From Candidatus Phaeomarinobacter ectocarpi (GTDB lineage Bacteria > Pseudomonadota > Alphaproteobacteria > CGMCC-115125), in NCBI RefSeq assembly GCF_000689395.1, contig NZ_HG966617.1, positions 1,604,027-1,668,026 on the forward strand: a stretch of 64,000 nucleotides of DNA, given 5' to 3'. How positions within the stretch are numbered: the first letter of the stretch is position 1; every line of letters begins with the position of its first letter. Below the pieces are notes generated by a model. It worked only from the letters and a program-made list of their open reading frames with translations. It was not told where the DNA came from and made no database searches. Below are positions 36,679 to 46,847 of this stretch, piece after piece. The translations under genes were made by a program, and so were the position numbers.

Positions 36679-37317
36679 TTATCCCGCGAAGACAGGCTCC
36701 GGATCGCCACTCTTCCACTGCGGATACTTGGTCATGGTGGTGGCAAACAGATCAGAAGCCAGATGCCCCTCCAGCCACTTCTGCAATGACGGCAGCGGCA
36801 ACGCGTCAAACCACTCCCGATCCGTATTGGCGAACTGCCGGACGAACGGAAAGATCGCATGGTCAGCGAGGCGCGGCTCTGCGCCAAGTAGCTGCCCTTC
36901 CTGCGCAATCATCTCGTCAAGTTTCTTGAGGAACACGACACCGGCATCGCGCTGCTCAACCGGATCCACGCCTTCATAGCGTGTCGGATATTTATAGCGG
37001 TCGAGATTGTCCTTGAAGCCGCCATCCGCTTCCTGAATTAATTCAAGGCTGGCTTGCTGATTGTCCAGCCATTCATAAGGGTCATTGCGTTCCAGCGCCC
37101 ACAACATGATGGCAAGGCTCTCATCGATGACGCGGCCCTCTTCCGGCAGCAGCACGGGAACCGTCGCCTTCGGCGAGACCTCAATCATCTCCTCGGGCTT
37201 GTCACGCAGCACAACTTCACGCAGCCGCACCGGCGTCTTGCTCACAAGCAAAGCCATCCGCGCCCGCATGGCATAGGGGCAGCGGCGAAAGCTGAAGAGG
37301 ATCGGCTCTGCACTCAT
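36679..37317 (-). CDS. Glutathione S-transferase family protein
   Basis: The 212-residue protein has an N-terminal thioredoxin-fold domain with the redox-type motif FRRCPYAMRARMAL (CPYA near residues 13-16). It continues with SPKATVPVLLPEEGRVIDES, the glutathione gamma-glutamyl binding turn, and a helical C-terminal domain with RLADHAIFPFVRQFA. A cysteine at the active position suggests an omega/beta-like thiol transferase rather than a serine GST. Its start overlaps the trhO stop by four bases, so the two are translationally coupled. Confidence 0.87.
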   Translation of the reverse strand: MSAEPILFSFRRCPYAMRARMALLVSKTPVRLREVVLRDKPEEMIEVSPKATVPVLLPEEGRVIDESLAIMLWALERNDPYEWLDNQQASLELIQEADGGFKDNLDRYKYPTRYEGVDPVEQRDAGVVFLKKLDEMIAQEGQLLGAEPRLADHAIFPFVRQFANTDREWFDALPLPSLQKWLEGHLASDLFATTMTKYPQWKSGDPEPVFAG

Positions 37318-38252
37318 CGCGACCCCAGATGTTTACGGCCTTCTTCAGCCGCCTGGTTCACCTGACGCTGGCGCTCGCGATATCGCTCACGCTGTTCTTG
37401 CGTTTTGGTGTCAAAGCAGTGCGGGCAGGACTCGCCGTGAACATACTTCTCAGAAGCGCGTTCTTCTGCGTTGAGCGGCATACGACACGCATAGCACTGG
37501 CCATAGTCGCTTTCCCTCAGCCCATGGCCCACAGCCACACGCTGATCAAACAGGAAGCAGTCACCATTCCAGCTGCTGTCTTCTTCAGGCACGTTCTCGA
37601 GGTATTTGAGAATGCCGCCCTTGAGGTGATGAACATCCTCAAACCCCTGCGCTTTCACATAGGCGGTGGCTTTCTCGCAGCGGATACCACCGGTGCAGAA
37701 CATCGCGATCTTGGGCTGCTCGCCCGTGTCCTTGCGCAGGTTCTTGGCAAAATCATCAAACCATGTTGGAAAGTCGCGGAATGTCTCCGTATCCGGATTA
37801 ATCGCGCCTTCAAAAGTTCCAATCGCAACCTCATAGGCATTGCGCGTATCAATGACGATCGTATCCGGATCGCTGATCACGTCATTCCACGCCAGCGGGT
37901 CCACATATTCGCCTTTGGCGCGGGCGGCATCGATACCCTCCACGCCCATGGTCACGATTTCTTTCTTGAGACGAACCTTCATCCGCAAGAACGGCATGTC
38001 CGTTGCGACAGAATACTTGACTTCAAGGCCTGTGAACTGCGGCAGTGATTTCAGATAGGCAATCGTCTTGTCGACGCCTTCAGGCGTGCCGGCAACGGTT
38101 CCGTTGATGCCTTCAGGGGCCAGAAGAATGGTCCCCATCAGCCCGTTTGATTTGCAGATATCGGTAATGTCGGGCCGCAGGCCAGCCGGGTCATCCACGA
38201 CCGCAAAGTGATACAGTGCGGCGACTTTGTAGGGTGCGTTGGTTTCAGTCAT
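37314..38252 (-). CDS. trhO: tRNA uridine(34) hydroxylase TrhO (rhodanese-domain)
   Basis: TrhO (YceA) makes 5-hydroxyuridine at tRNA position 34 using oxygen. The 312-residue protein has the N-terminal acylphosphatase-like domain with LLAPEGINGTVAGTPEGVD. The rhodanese domain has VIDTRNAYEVAIGTFEGAIN and the active cysteine loop MFCTGGIRCEKA (C186), followed by HHLKGGILKYLENV. The C-terminal tail has two CxxC-type pairs (CYACRM and CPHC). It sits between acpS and the GST gene within the conserved minus-strand cluster. Confidence 0.94.
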   Translation of the reverse strand: MTETNAPYKVAALYHFAVVDDPAGLRPDITDICKSNGLMGTILLAPEGINGTVAGTPEGVDKTIAYLKSLPQFTGLEVKYSVATDMPFLRMKVRLKKEIVTMGVEGIDAARAKGEYVDPLAWNDVISDPDTIVIDTRNAYEVAIGTFEGAINPDTETFRDFPTWFDDFAKNLRKDTGEQPKIAMFCTGGIRCEKATAYVKAQGFEDVHHLKGGILKYLENVPEEDSSWNGDCFLFDQRVAVGHGLRESDYGQCYACRMPLNAEERASEKYVHGESCPHCFDTKTQEQRERYRERQRQVNQAAEEGRKHLGSR

Positions 38253-38265
38253 ACCGGTACTCTTA

Positions 38266-38670
38266 TCAGCTCTTGGCTGGAACCGCAGAGATGATCACGA
38301 TGGCCTGTGCCAGCGGCATGTCATCGGTGATCGTCAGATCAATCTGAGCCACCATGCCTTCGGGCGTCATGCGTTCAAGATGGCCCAGCGCACCGCCGGT
38401 CAGCACCATGGTCGGTTTGCCGCTGCGCAGATTGGCAACACCCATATCCCGCCAGAATGTTCCCTGTCGCAACCCTGTGCCAAGCGCCTTTGAACAGGCT
38501 TCCTTGGCCGCAAAGCGCTTGGCATAAGACGCCGCCCGTTGCAAACGGCGCTCTGACTTGGCCTGCTCGATGTCAGTGAAAATCCGCTGGATAAAACGAT
38601 CACCAAACCGCTCCAGCGTCTTCTCGATGCGGCGGATGTCGATCAGGTCATTTCCGATACCAAGGATCAT
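38266..38670 (-). CDS. acpS: Holo-[acyl-carrier-protein] synthase
   Basis: AcpS attaches the phosphopantetheine arm to acyl carrier protein. The 134-residue protein has the metal-binding start [19 protein letters not shown] (D8), then [20 protein letters not shown], the second signature with its catalytic glutamate. The open frame extends five codons upstream and would overlap pdxJ; ATG 38670 has GAGGCTGAC before it and is preferred, leaving a 7-bp gap after pdxJ. The pair pdxJ-acpS is conserved in proteobacteria. Confidence 0.95.
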   Translation of the reverse strand: MILGIGNDLIDIRRIEKTLERFGDRFIQRIFTDIEQAKSERRLQRAASYAKRFAAKEACSKALGTGLRQGTFWRDMGVANLRSGKPTMVLTGGALGHLERMTPEGMVAQIDLTITDDMPLAQAIVIISAVPAKS

Positions 38671-38677
38671 GTCAGCC

Positions 38678-39445
38678 TCACGCAATTGCCGTCTTCGAGG
38701 ACGCGCGGGCTTGATCCATCATGGACCGCATGCGCCGGATGGTTGAATCAAGCCCACCAAAAATCGCCTCCCCGATCAGGAAGTGACCAATGTTGAGCTC
38801 AACCAGCTCAGGTATCGCTGCAATTGCGCCGACGCCATCAAAAGTAATGCCATGACCCGCATGCATTTCCAGACCCATCTCGTGGCCTTCGCGGGCGGCC
38901 TGCTGAAGGCGTGCGAGTTCGCCTGCTGCCTTCTCAGCGTCGCCATCATTCAAGGCGTCGCAATATGAGCCCGTGTGAAGCTCCACCACCTGGGCGCCCA
39001 TGGCCTTGGCAACCGCCAGCTGCACGCGATCCGGATTGACGAACAGCGAGACGCGGATCTTGGCATCAACAAGCTCGCTCACATAAGGCGCTAGTTGATT
39101 GTGCTGGGCAGCGGCATCAAGTCCGCCTTCCGTGGTCAGCTCTTCCCGGCGCTCGGGCACGAGGCAACAGGCATGGGGCTTATGCTTGAGCGCAATCTCA
39201 AGCATTTCTTCCGTCGCCGCCATTTCAAGATTGAGCGGCAGCTCCAGAGTGTCCATCAGCCGGTCAATATCGGTATCGGAGATATGTCGCCGGTCCTCGC
39301 GAAGATGGGCTGTTATCCCATCCGCCCCGGCTTTGGCCGCAATCTCGGCCGCGCGCACGGGGTCGGGATGCTGCCCTCCCCGCGCATTACGGATGGTGGC
39401 CACATGATCGATATTGACGCCAAGGCGAAGTGTGTTGGTGCTCAT
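38678..39445 (-). CDS. pdxJ: Pyridoxine 5'-phosphate synthase
   Basis: PdxJ closes the pyridoxine ring from 1-deoxyxylulose-5-phosphate and 3-amino-2-oxopropyl phosphate. The 255-residue protein has [20 protein letters not shown] at the N-terminus, [17 protein letters not shown], the catalytic glutamate region and [20 protein letters not shown], then [15 protein letters not shown]. The frame is open 14 codons upstream of the chosen ATG at 39445. It precedes acpS with a 7-bp gap. Confidence 0.96.
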   Translation of the reverse strand: MSTNTLRLGVNIDHVATIRNARGGQHPDPVRAAEIAAKAGADGITAHLREDRRHISDTDIDRLMDTLELPLNLEMAATEEMLEIALKHKPHACCLVPERREELTTEGGLDAAAQHNQLAPYVSELVDAKIRVSLFVNPDRVQLAVAKAMGAQVVELHTGSYCDALNDGDAEKAAGELARLQQAAREGHEMGLEMHAGHGITFDGVGAIAAIPELVELNIGHFLIGEAIFGGLDSTIRRMRSMMDQARASSKTAIA

Positions 39446-39512
39446 AGGCTCAAAAATGGTGCGCCCAGGCCCCAAAGTAAAGTTCACAGCACGCTGTCCA
39501 GCTATGCGGTCC

Positions 39513-40157
39513 CTAGGCCTTGAGGTTTCGGCTACCCGGTTTCACAGCGGGAATGGCTGCCAAGGCTTCGGGTAGCTCGTCCGGCGCATAGCTCGACACA
39601 TCAAGCTGGGCCAGCGGCACGAGCGGCACACCAAGGTCAGCCTTGCCGCCTGAACGATCCACGAAGCACGCCGCAGCAACAGGATTGCCCCCCGCCTCAC
39701 GGATGGCCGCAAGACACTCACGTGAGGACAGACCGGTGGTCACAATGTCCTCGACCATCAGCACGCGGGCATTGGGTTCCAGAACAAAATTCCGGCGCAG
39801 GACGAACTTGCCCTCTTCACGCTCGGTAAACATGGATTTGAGGCCAAGTTGCCGCGCCATTTCATAGCCGGGAATGATGCCGCCAACAGCCGGGGCAACA
39901 ACAATATCGATGTCGCCCTTAACCGTTGCCTGGACCTTCTGCGCCAGCGCGTGCGCCAGACGCGCCGTGCGGGCCGGGTCCATGAACACCTTGTTCTTTT
40001 CCAGGTACGTGCCGGAGTGGCGCCCTGAGGACAAGATGAAATGTCCTTCCAGAAGCGCGCCCGCCGCCCGGAACTCATGAAGAACCTCTTCTAGGCCAAG
40101 GGGGCCGGGATTGGCCGGCGTATCGATGGAATTCTGCATGTCGCTATTGCTTGTCAT
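39513..40157 (-). CDS. pyrE: Orotate phosphoribosyltransferase
   Basis: PyrE joins orotate to PRPP in pyrimidine synthesis. The 214-residue protein has [18 protein letters not shown], the PRPP-binding loop [18 protein letters not shown] and [19 protein letters not shown], with the flexible-loop lysine region [17 protein letters not shown]. It follows rsh by 40 bp and precedes pdxJ by 67 bp, all on the minus strand. The start at 40157 includes about 20 residues before the conserved part; ATG 40139 is an alternative. Confidence 0.95.
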   Translation of the reverse strand: MTSNSDMQNSIDTPANPGPLGLEEVLHEFRAAGALLEGHFILSSGRHSGTYLEKNKVFMDPARTARLAHALAQKVQATVKGDIDIVVAPAVGGIIPGYEMARQLGLKSMFTEREEGKFVLRRNFVLEPNARVLMVEDIVTTGLSSRECLAAIREAGGNPVAAACFVDRSGGKADLGVPLVPLAQLDVSSYAPDELPEALAAIPAVKPGSRNLKA

Positions 40158-40197
40158 GACCGCTCAATAGCAAACCAGCCTGCGCTTGCAAATAGTC

Positions 40198-42405
40198 TCA
40201 ACCATACGCGCGGGTTGCAGATGACACGCATTTGAGAGCCCGCAGACCCGTCAGCAGCCGCTCCAGGTGCTTGGCACCCTCAACGCCGATATCCACCACC
40301 ATCTCGTAAAAATCAGACTTCCGATCTGTTGTGATCAGGTTCTCAATATTGGCGCCATACTTGCCGGTAATGGTTGCGACCTCTCCCAAAGCACCAGGCG
40401 AGTTCGCAAGCGTGAGAATGACCCGTGCCGGAAAAAGCTCGTGCTCTTCAGGATCAATATCCCAGGCCAGATCAATCCACCGGTCCGGCTCATCGTCAAA
40501 ATCGGCAAGAGATGGGCTGTCTATTCTAAAGACCTCCACGCCTTTGCCCGGCTGTACGATGCCGACCACCCGGTCACCCGGTATGGGCATTGAAACAGCA
40601 GACAGCGTCACGCCGGTTCCAGGCCCGGCTCCCGTGATCGGCACCGCATCCGGGCGGCGGCGCGGGACGCTGCCTTCCGCGCGCGCTTTTTCTGCGGCAG
40701 CAGCCACCTTGGCCCCTTTGATTTTCGGGCGGCGGGAGACCGTTTCCGGGGTGAAGTGCTTCATCATGATCTGCACGACGGTATCCACGCTCAATGTTGA
40801 GCGGCCTACCTGTTCAAACAGGTTGTCGAGCGACACCGTCTGCATGTCGTGAAGTGCCACCTCAAGTGCCGCCTCGTCGCGCGGCAGTCCTTCGGCCCGC
40901 AGCGCAGCCTCAACGATGCCGCGGCCAAGGCGGATATGCTCGCCGCGCTCCGCCCGCCGGCGATGGGCCCGGATCGCCGCACGGGCCTTACCCGTCTTGA
41001 CGATGTCTTCCCAGCCCGGCGGCGGCACTTGCTGTTCGGTTGCGATGATCTCGACTTCATCACCGTTGCGCAGCGCTGAGCGCAATGGCACATGGCGTCC
41101 ATTGACCTGGGCACCCACACATCTGTCGCCAATGTCCGTATGCACCGCATAGGCAAAATCAATTGGCGTGGCGCCGCGCGGCAGCGCGATCAGGCGGCCC
41201 TTGGGCGTGAAGCAGAAAACCTGGTCCTGAAACATCTCGAGCTTTGTATGCTCGAGAAATTCTTCCGGTGTCGCTCCATGCTCCAGCAGCTCAACCACCT
41301 GCCGCAGCCAGCGGAACGGCGCAACAAGTTCGTCGGAGGCAGCGACATTCTTCTTCGATCCGTTCTCGACGTAGTCCTTGTAGAACCAGTGGGCAGCCAC
41401 GCCGTACTCGTCCACTTCGTGCATCTCGAGCGTACGGATCTGCATCTCCACACGCTCGCGCTCGGGGCCCACTACAGTGGTGTGGATCGAGCGGTAGTTG
41501 TTGCCTTTTGGCGTTGAGATGTAGTCCTTGAAGCGACCCGGCACGACGGGCCAGGTGGAATGCAGAATGCCCAGTGCGCGGTAGCAGTCATCCACGGAAT
41601 CCACCACCACTCGGAAGCCGTAGATGTCTGACAGCTGCTCAAGCGAAATGGATTTACGCTCCATCTTCTTCCAGATGGAATGTGCCTTCTTGGTGCGCCC
41701 TGACACCCACGCCTCGATGCCGACCTCAGCCAGCCGTTTCTTGATCTCATCCGCAATGCGCTTGACGAGCTCGCGGCTGCTTTCCTGCCGCTGATCAAGC
41801 CGCGCCTTCACAGCCTGGCGCGCTTCAGGCTGCAGAACGGCAAAGGACAGGTCTTCCAGTTCATCCCGGAAGCCCTGCATACCCATACGGCCCGCAAGCG
41901 GCGCATAGATATCCATGGTCTCCTGCGCGATACGATGACGCGTCGTGGACTTCTTGATGTGCTCAAGCGTCCGCATGTTGTGCAGGCGGTCTGCAAGCTT
42001 CACAAGCAGGACGCGCACATCTTTCGAGATCGCCAGAATGAGTTTTCGGAAATTCTCAGCCTGCTTGGTCTCTTCGCTGGTCAGCTCCAGCCGGGTGAGC
42101 TTGGTCACACCATCAACGAGCTGGGCAATCTCCTCACCGAAGAGATCAGCAATCTCCCCATGCGTCGCATCCGTGTCCTCAATCGTGTCATGCAACAGCG
42201 CAGTCACGATGGTCGCTGGATCAAGTTTAAGATCTGTAAGAAGACCCGCAACTTCCAGGGGATGGGAAAAATAAGGATCGCCGGAGGCACGCGTCTGCGA
42301 CCCGTGCATCTTCATCGCGTAGACATAGGCGCGATTGAGGAGCCCTTCATCCACGGATGGATAATAGGCCTTCACCCGCTCTACCAACTCATACTGGCGG
42401 ATCAT
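40198..42405 (-). CDS. rsh: Bifunctional (p)ppGpp synthetase/hydrolase Rsh (RelA/SpoT family)
   Basis: Rsh makes and breaks (p)ppGpp, controlling the stringent response. It has an HD hydrolase domain with TALLHDTIEDTDATHGEIAD, the synthetase domain with GFRVVVDSVDDCYRALGILH and STPKGNNYRSIHTTVVGPE, a TGS domain (RGATPIDFAYAVHTDIGD) and a C-terminal ACT domain (VILTLANSPGALGEVATITG). The intact HD motif points to hydrolase activity. Alphaproteobacterial Rsh usually starts MxRQYELVERV, matching ATG 42405 (735 residues). ATG 42567, with AGG upstream, would add a 54-residue extension overlapping rpoZ. Confidence 0.95.
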   Translation of the reverse strand: MIRQYELVERVKAYYPSVDEGLLNRAYVYAMKMHGSQTRASGDPYFSHPLEVAGLLTDLKLDPATIVTALLHDTIEDTDATHGEIADLFGEEIAQLVDGVTKLTRLELTSEETKQAENFRKLILAISKDVRVLLVKLADRLHNMRTLEHIKKSTTRHRIAQETMDIYAPLAGRMGMQGFRDELEDLSFAVLQPEARQAVKARLDQRQESSRELVKRIADEIKKRLAEVGIEAWVSGRTKKAHSIWKKMERKSISLEQLSDIYGFRVVVDSVDDCYRALGILHSTWPVVPGRFKDYISTPKGNNYRSIHTTVVGPERERVEMQIRTLEMHEVDEYGVAAHWFYKDYVENGSKKNVAASDELVAPFRWLRQVVELLEHGATPEEFLEHTKLEMFQDQVFCFTPKGRLIALPRGATPIDFAYAVHTDIGDRCVGAQVNGRHVPLRSALRNGDEVEIIATEQQVPPPGWEDIVKTGKARAAIRAHRRRAERGEHIRLGRGIVEAALRAEGLPRDEAALEVALHDMQTVSLDNLFEQVGRSTLSVDTVVQIMMKHFTPETVSRRPKIKGAKVAAAAEKARAEGSVPRRRPDAVPITGAGPGTGVTLSAVSMPIPGDRVVGIVQPGKGVEVFRIDSPSLADFDDEPDRWIDLAWDIDPEEHELFPARVILTLANSPGALGEVATITGKYGANIENLITTDRKSDFYEMVVDIGVEGAKHLERLLTGLRALKCVSSATRAYG

Positions 42406-42544
42406 GGGGCGGTACGTGCGATCAGGGGTAGCAGGCAGAACAGGAGTGTCGATATCCGCGACAACCGGATGCGAGCCAACGGCCCCGTCGGTCACAGTGG
42501 ACCCGGCGTCGATGGCGCGGCTTTTGGCCGGTGGTTTTTTGGGC

Positions 42545-42979
42545 CTAGAGGTCCGGGTATTCCTCATCAGTGCCTGCCGGGCGTTCTGCTGTTTTCTCAC
42601 CTGCATCATGCAGGGCACGCAGCATGTCTTCGTCGCTCATTTCACGGCTACCGAAGTTGTCACCAGCCGGCATGTCGTCGGCACGTGATTCCATGCCCAA
42701 CTGAAGGGGCACAGCATCGTCGTCTTCGGGAAGGTCGTCGGCTGCTTCCGTCATGGCGTGGCGCTGCAGACCAGCAATCACGTCTTCACGCAGATCAGCG
42801 CAATCAACGGTTTCTTCTGCAATTTCGCGAAGAGCAACAACAGGGTTCTTGTCATTGTCGCGGTCAATCGTCAGCGCTGCGCCAGAGGACATGGAGCGAG
42901 CACGGCGAGATGACAGGAGAACCAGTTCAAACCGGTTTGGAACCTTGTCGATGCAGTCTTCAACGGTAACGCGAGCCAT
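42545..42979 (-). CDS. rpoZ: RNA polymerase omega subunit
   Basis: Omega helps assemble RNA polymerase and forms part of a ppGpp site. The 144-residue protein has the core [20 protein letters not shown], then [20 protein letters not shown] and [16 protein letters not shown]. The last 70 residues are an acidic, low-complexity extension common in alphaproteobacteria. It lies directly upstream of rsh, its usual partner. The ATG at 42979 has AGGAG upstream. Confidence 0.96.
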   Translation of the reverse strand: MARVTVEDCIDKVPNRFELVLLSSRRARSMSSGAALTIDRDNDKNPVVALREIAEETVDCADLREDVIAGLQRHAMTEAADDLPEDDDAVPLQLGMESRADDMPAGDNFGSREMSDEDMLRALHDAGEKTAERPAGTDEEYPDL

Positions 42980-43201
42980 GTAAGTCTCCTAAAAAGTCCA
43001 GTAGGCGCCTGATCTGAAGATCCGGGTTCAGCGAGCAACGCGATGCCGCAGACCTGAAAATCGAGACGCGTAAACCTGGGCCCTGAGCGCATTGGGGTCG
43101 CCGCAAGGCAAGGCAATGGTTTTTCCGAACCCCTCTCCTAACCGCTGCACTGCACAAACGCAAGCGTTCCAAAGGGAATTTCGCCAAGTGAGCAATAGGG
43201 C

Positions 43202-43738
43202 TCAGCTCTGTCGCCGGATCGTGAAACGCGCGCTGATTGGCAGTTTTTCGGCCATCTGGGACACCGTACCGTGGTCTTCACCCCAGGGTTTGAGCCGAGG
43301 CGCGATCTCGGCCAGTGGAAGCAGCACAAATGCCCGGTCCGCCATGCGGGGATGCGGCAATTCCAGATCAACCAATGCCCGGCCTGCCGCCCCCGCCGCC
43401 CAGTTGCCTGATTGCGAGCCAAAAGCCAGCAAATCCAGGTCAATAACACGTGGTCCCCAACGCACACGGCGGCGACGACCCAGCTGCCGCTCGACCTCAA
43501 GCAACACTGCCATCAACCGGTTAGGCGAAAGGACGGTTCTAATTTCCCAAACGCCATTGAGAAAAACGGGCTGGCGTATGCCACCCCAGGGGTCACTCGC
43601 GTAAACCGAAGAAACCCGGGCGAAATGGACACCCCGTCGCGCCATCAGGGCAGCGGCCGCGCGAAAACTATCCAGCGGAGAACCAGCCGGACCCGGCAGG
43701 TTTGCGCCAAAGGCAACAAATGCAGCGTCGTTAATCAC
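43202..43738 (-). CDS. folK: 2-amino-4-hydroxy-6-hydroxymethyldihydropteridine diphosphokinase
   Basis: FolK transfers pyrophosphate from ATP to the pterin in folate synthesis. The 178-residue protein has VAFGANLPGPAGSPLDSFRA near the start, VYASDPWGG, QPVFLNGVW and the HPPK signature WGPRVIDLDLLAFG, followed by LELPHPRMADRAFVLLPLAE. The start is GTG 43738, with the protein beginning MINDAAFVAFGAN. It is divergent from the NYN gene, and a 222-bp gap separates it from rpoZ downstream. Confidence 0.94.
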   Translation of the reverse strand: MINDAAFVAFGANLPGPAGSPLDSFRAAAALMARRGVHFARVSSVYASDPWGGIRQPVFLNGVWEIRTVLSPNRLMAVLLEVERQLGRRRRVRWGPRVIDLDLLAFGSQSGNWAAGAAGRALVDLELPHPRMADRAFVLLPLAEIAPRLKPWGEDHGTVSQMAEKLPISARFTIRRQS

Positions 43739-43849
43739 AGATTTGTGTCCCCCACACCCTTTCCCTCACCGCAAAACACTCTAACTCCTTGGAAATACTC
43801 GTTGTTCTCCAACGAAACAGCCAAAATTTTTGATCTGGAGCCTCTGCCC

Positions 43850-44461
43850 GTGCAGTTAAAACCCACCGATCGCACCGCCCTGTTTATTGACGGCGCCAAC
43901 CTTTATTCCGCCACCAAGGCACTCGATTTCGACATCGACTACAAACGCCTGCTGGAAGAATTTACTGGCCGCGTGAATCTCATCCGCGCCTTCTACTACA
44001 CGGCCCTAAATGAGGATGCTGAATATTCACCGTTGCGGCCCTTGATCGATTGGCTCGACTACAACGGCTACACCATGGTGACCAAGCCCACCAAGGAGTT
44101 TACCGACAGCCAGGGCCGCCGGCGCATCAAGGGCAATATGGATATCGAGATAGCAGTCGATGCCATGGAGATGGCCGAGCACATCGAACACATGATCCTG
44201 TTCTCAGGCGACGGCGACTTCCGCTCCCTTGTAGAAGCAGTGCAGCGCAAAGGCGTCCGCGTTACCGTCATTTCCACCATCAAGTCGCAACCGCCCATGA
44301 TCGCCGATGAGTTGCGGCGTCAGGCAGACACGTTCATTGAACTGCAGACGCTGCAAAATCTCATAGGGCGCAGCAACGGTAATGTCCGCCCTCTGCAGGA
44401 TGATGCGGCTGAGGACGATGACGACTACTACGACTATGAGGACGAAGCAGAAGCCGGTTAG
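43850..44461 (+). CDS. NYN domain protein (LabA/DUF88, PIN-like nuclease fold)
   Basis: The 204-residue protein has the NYN core: RTALFIDGANLYSATKALDF (first Asp), IRAFYYTALNED, GNMDIEIAVDAMEMAEHIEH and ILFSGDGDFRSLVEAVQRKG, with four acidic residues that would bind a metal for RNA cleavage. The C-terminus is very acidic (EDDDDYYDYEDEAEAG). The open frame runs far upstream without family sequence; GTG 43850 with GGAG nine bases before is my start. The glycosylase gene follows after eight bases. Confidence 0.88.
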   Translation: MQLKPTDRTALFIDGANLYSATKALDFDIDYKRLLEEFTGRVNLIRAFYYTALNEDAEYSPLRPLIDWLDYNGYTMVTKPTKEFTDSQGRRRIKGNMDIEIAVDAMEMAEHIEHMILFSGDGDFRSLVEAVQRKGVRVTVISTIKSQPPMIADELRRQADTFIELQTLQNLIGRSNGNVRPLQDDAAEDDDDYYDYEDEAEAG

Positions 44462-44469
44462 GATCGCGC

Positions 44470-45156
44470 ATGAGTCGCGCATCCAGCAAAAATATCCCGG
44501 ACATCACACCCGTCGCCGAGCCGCCCTACGACTGCCCGCATTGTCCGCGGCTCGTGGCGTTTCATGAGGAAAACCGGGCGAAGCACCCCGACTGGCACAA
44601 CGGCCCTGTGGAGTCCTTCGGCGATCCCGACGCCCGACTGCTGATTGTTGGCCTAGCCCCGGGCCTGCAAGGTGCCAACAAGACGGCCCGGCCCTTTACC
44701 GGCGATTACGCAGGTGACCTGCTTTACGCAACCCTGACAAAATTTGGCTTCACACAAGGCACCTATGATGCCCGGCCAGACGATGGACTGATACTCCACG
44801 ACGCCATGATAACCAATGCTGTGAGATGCGTGCCGCCGCAAAACAAGCCGACGACTGCAGAAATCCATACCTGTCGGGCCTTCCTCATCGGGCGCATCAA
44901 GGCACTTCCAAAGATCACCCACATGCTGGCCCTGGGCCGTATCGCCCATGAAAGCGTTCTGCGCATGGGCGGCTACCGATTGGCCGACCACCCCTTCGGC
45001 CACGCCAGCCGGCATGAGCTCGATGGCATTGTGATGTACGACAGCTATCACTGCTCCCGCTACAACACGAACACCGGCCGTCTCACCGAAGAAATGTTTG
45101 AAGATGTATTTTCTCAGATTACGGATGATCTGAAACGCCAGCCTGAGAAGGCCTAA
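44470..45156 (+). CDS. Uracil-DNA glycosylase, family 5 (UdgB)-like
   Basis: The enzyme removes uracil or related deaminated bases from DNA. The 228-residue protein has [20 protein letters not shown] followed by [10 protein letters not shown], the family 4/5 motif A. The iron-sulfur cysteines are in [17 protein letters not shown] and [10 protein letters not shown]. Motif B reads [21 protein letters not shown] rather than GEAP/GEGP points to family 5. It follows the NYN gene by eight bases and overlaps the end of convergent smpB by four. Confidence 0.9.
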   Translation: MSRASSKNIPDITPVAEPPYDCPHCPRLVAFHEENRAKHPDWHNGPVESFGDPDARLLIVGLAPGLQGANKTARPFTGDYAGDLLYATLTKFGFTQGTYDARPDDGLILHDAMITNAVRCVPPQNKPTTAEIHTCRAFLIGRIKALPKITHMLALGRIAHESVLRMGGYRLADHPFGHASRHELDGIVMYDSYHCSRYNTNTGRLTEEMFEDVFSQITDDLKRQPEKA

Positions 45157-45635
45157 CCGCGTTCGCGCATGATCCGCGCCTTGTCGCGCTGCCAGTCCCG
45201 CTTCTTGTCCGCTTCGCGCTTGTCGTGCGCCTTGCGTCCCTTGGCAATCGCCAGTTCGAGCTTTGCCCGGCCTCTGTCATTGAAATAGAGCTTGAGCGGC
45301 ACCAGCGTCATGCCATCACGCTGAACAGCGGCATGCAGCTTGGCAAGTTCCCGCGCATGCACCAGCAACTTGCGCGGACGACGCGGCGCATGGTTGAAGC
45401 GGCTGGCCGCGTCATATGTCGGGATGTAGCTGTTGATGAGCCAGAGCTCACCATTCTCAATGGACGCGTAGCTTTCTGCGATGTTGGACCGGCCGTCGCG
45501 CAGGGATTTAACTTCTGTGCCCTGCAGCATGACGCCGGTCTCCATCGTATCGCCAATCTCATAGGCATGGCGCGCCTTACGGTTTTCAGCAGCTACCTTG
45601 TGCTGTACCGACGCCCCTTTCTTTTTCACTGCCAT
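45153..45635 (-). CDS. smpB: SsrA-binding protein SmpB
   Basis: SmpB delivers tmRNA to stalled ribosomes. The 160-residue protein has [59 protein letters not shown] and [20 protein letters not shown], with the basic C-terminal tail [20 protein letters not shown]. It lies 27 bp downstream of dapA on the same strand, a common alphaproteobacterial pair. Confidence 0.97.
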   Translation of the reverse strand: MAVKKKGASVQHKVAAENRKARHAYEIGDTMETGVMLQGTEVKSLRDGRSNIAESYASIENGELWLINSYIPTYDAASRFNHAPRRPRKLLVHARELAKLHAAVQRDGMTLVPLKLYFNDRGRAKLELAIAKGRKAHDKREADKKRDWQRDKARIMRERG

Positions 45636-45662
45636 GAGATTTGATCCTGATGCTGACTAAAA

Positions 45663-46541
45663 TCAGCTATTGAGAAGTCCGGCCTTGGACATGGCGTCGC
45701 GCACCTGCGCTTCAGCAGCCGCAGACGCAGTCACGAGAGGCAAGCGCACCGTGTTCGGCGCAAGCCCCAGCAGACTGCATCCATAGGTCACCGGCGCCGG
45801 GCTTGTTTCGCAGAACATCGCTTCATGAACACCAATCAGACGATCCTGGATGTCCCGCGCACGATCATAGTCCTTGGCCATACACGCATTCTGAAACTCG
45901 GCACAGGCAGCAGGCGCCACATTGGCGGTCACGGAAATGCAGCCAACCCCACCCATCACGTGGTGGGCCAGCGCAGACCCATCTTCGCCGGTCAGCTGAA
46001 TGAAATCCGGCCCAATGGCAGCGCGTGTCAGCAGCACCCGATCGAGTTCTGCCGTCGCGTCCTTCACACCGACGATATTCTTGTGCTCTGCCAGCCGCGC
46101 CATCGTCTCCACACTCATGTCGACAACACTGCGCGAGGGCACATTGTAAATGAACACGGGAATATCAGCGCTGTCGGCCACTGCCATATAATGCTGGTAC
46201 AGACCTTCCTGAGACGGCTTGTTGTAATACGGCGTCACGACCAGCGCACCCTGCGCGCCGACCTTTGCCGCGTGCTGGGTAAACGCGATTGCTTCAGCGG
46301 TCGCATTCGAGCCTGTGCCCGCCATGATGGGAACGCGACCAGCGGCCTGCTCAACCACGATCTCGACCACGTGCTTGTGCTCATCGTGGCTCAGGGTCGG
46401 GCTTTCACCTGTCGTGCCACAGGGCACAATGCCGTGCGTGCCCTGATCCACATGCCAGTCCACAAGACCGCGCAGCGCTTTCTCGTCCACATTCTCACCA
46501 TCGAATGGTGTGATGAGAGCGACAATTGAGCCTTTGAACAT
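45663..46541 (-). CDS. dapA: 4-hydroxy-tetrahydrodipicolinate synthase
   Basis: DapA condenses pyruvate with aspartate semialdehyde on the way to lysine and diaminopimelate. The 292-residue protein has VPCGTTGESPTLSHDEHKHV, the proton-relay tyrosine in VVTPYYNKPSQEGLYQHY, NVPSRSVVDMS and the Schiff-base lysine in NIVGVKDATAELDR (K160). ATG 46541 (MFKGSIVALITPF) has AGGG upstream; the frame is open 17 codons further. smpB follows. Confidence 0.96.
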   Translation of the reverse strand: MFKGSIVALITPFDGENVDEKALRGLVDWHVDQGTHGIVPCGTTGESPTLSHDEHKHVVEIVVEQAAGRVPIMAGTGSNATAEAIAFTQHAAKVGAQGALVVTPYYNKPSQEGLYQHYMAVADSADIPVFIYNVPSRSVVDMSVETMARLAEHKNIVGVKDATAELDRVLLTRAAIGPDFIQLTGEDGSALAHHVMGGVGCISVTANVAPAACAEFQNACMAKDYDRARDIQDRLIGVHEAMFCETSPAPVTYGCSLLGLAPNTVRLPLVTASAAAEAQVRDAMSKAGLLNS

Positions 46542-46847
46542 CGGTCTGGTCCCTGGAAAAACGAAAGAATGCGCGCAACGACGACGCAGCACGCCTCATC
46601 ATGAGGTGCGGGCGCGGACATTATGGGAACGCGCGCCAAGCCGCAACGGCTGTTCTGCCACTGATCGGCGGAGACTAGCTCATATGTTAAAGACGCATTG
46701 CTCCAACACGCCCAAGCTGTGCGGGAGGCCTGCGCCAATTCACCGGATCACTTTCACAAAAAGCATCCCCCACACGTCACAATTCGCGGTTACACTCTTG
46801 CAAACGGTACGCCGCTCCCCCCTGCCACCTGCTCCAAACCGGTAGAA

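Noticed and set aside
36515..36718. 68-codon N-terminal extension of lepB
   Set aside because: It carries no signal or family sequence, and ATG 36514 places the membrane anchor where signal peptidases have it.
41935..42969. 344-codon plus-strand open frame across rsh and rpoZ
   Set aside because: Both minus-strand genes are certain; the plus-strand product has no recognisable motif or ribosome site.
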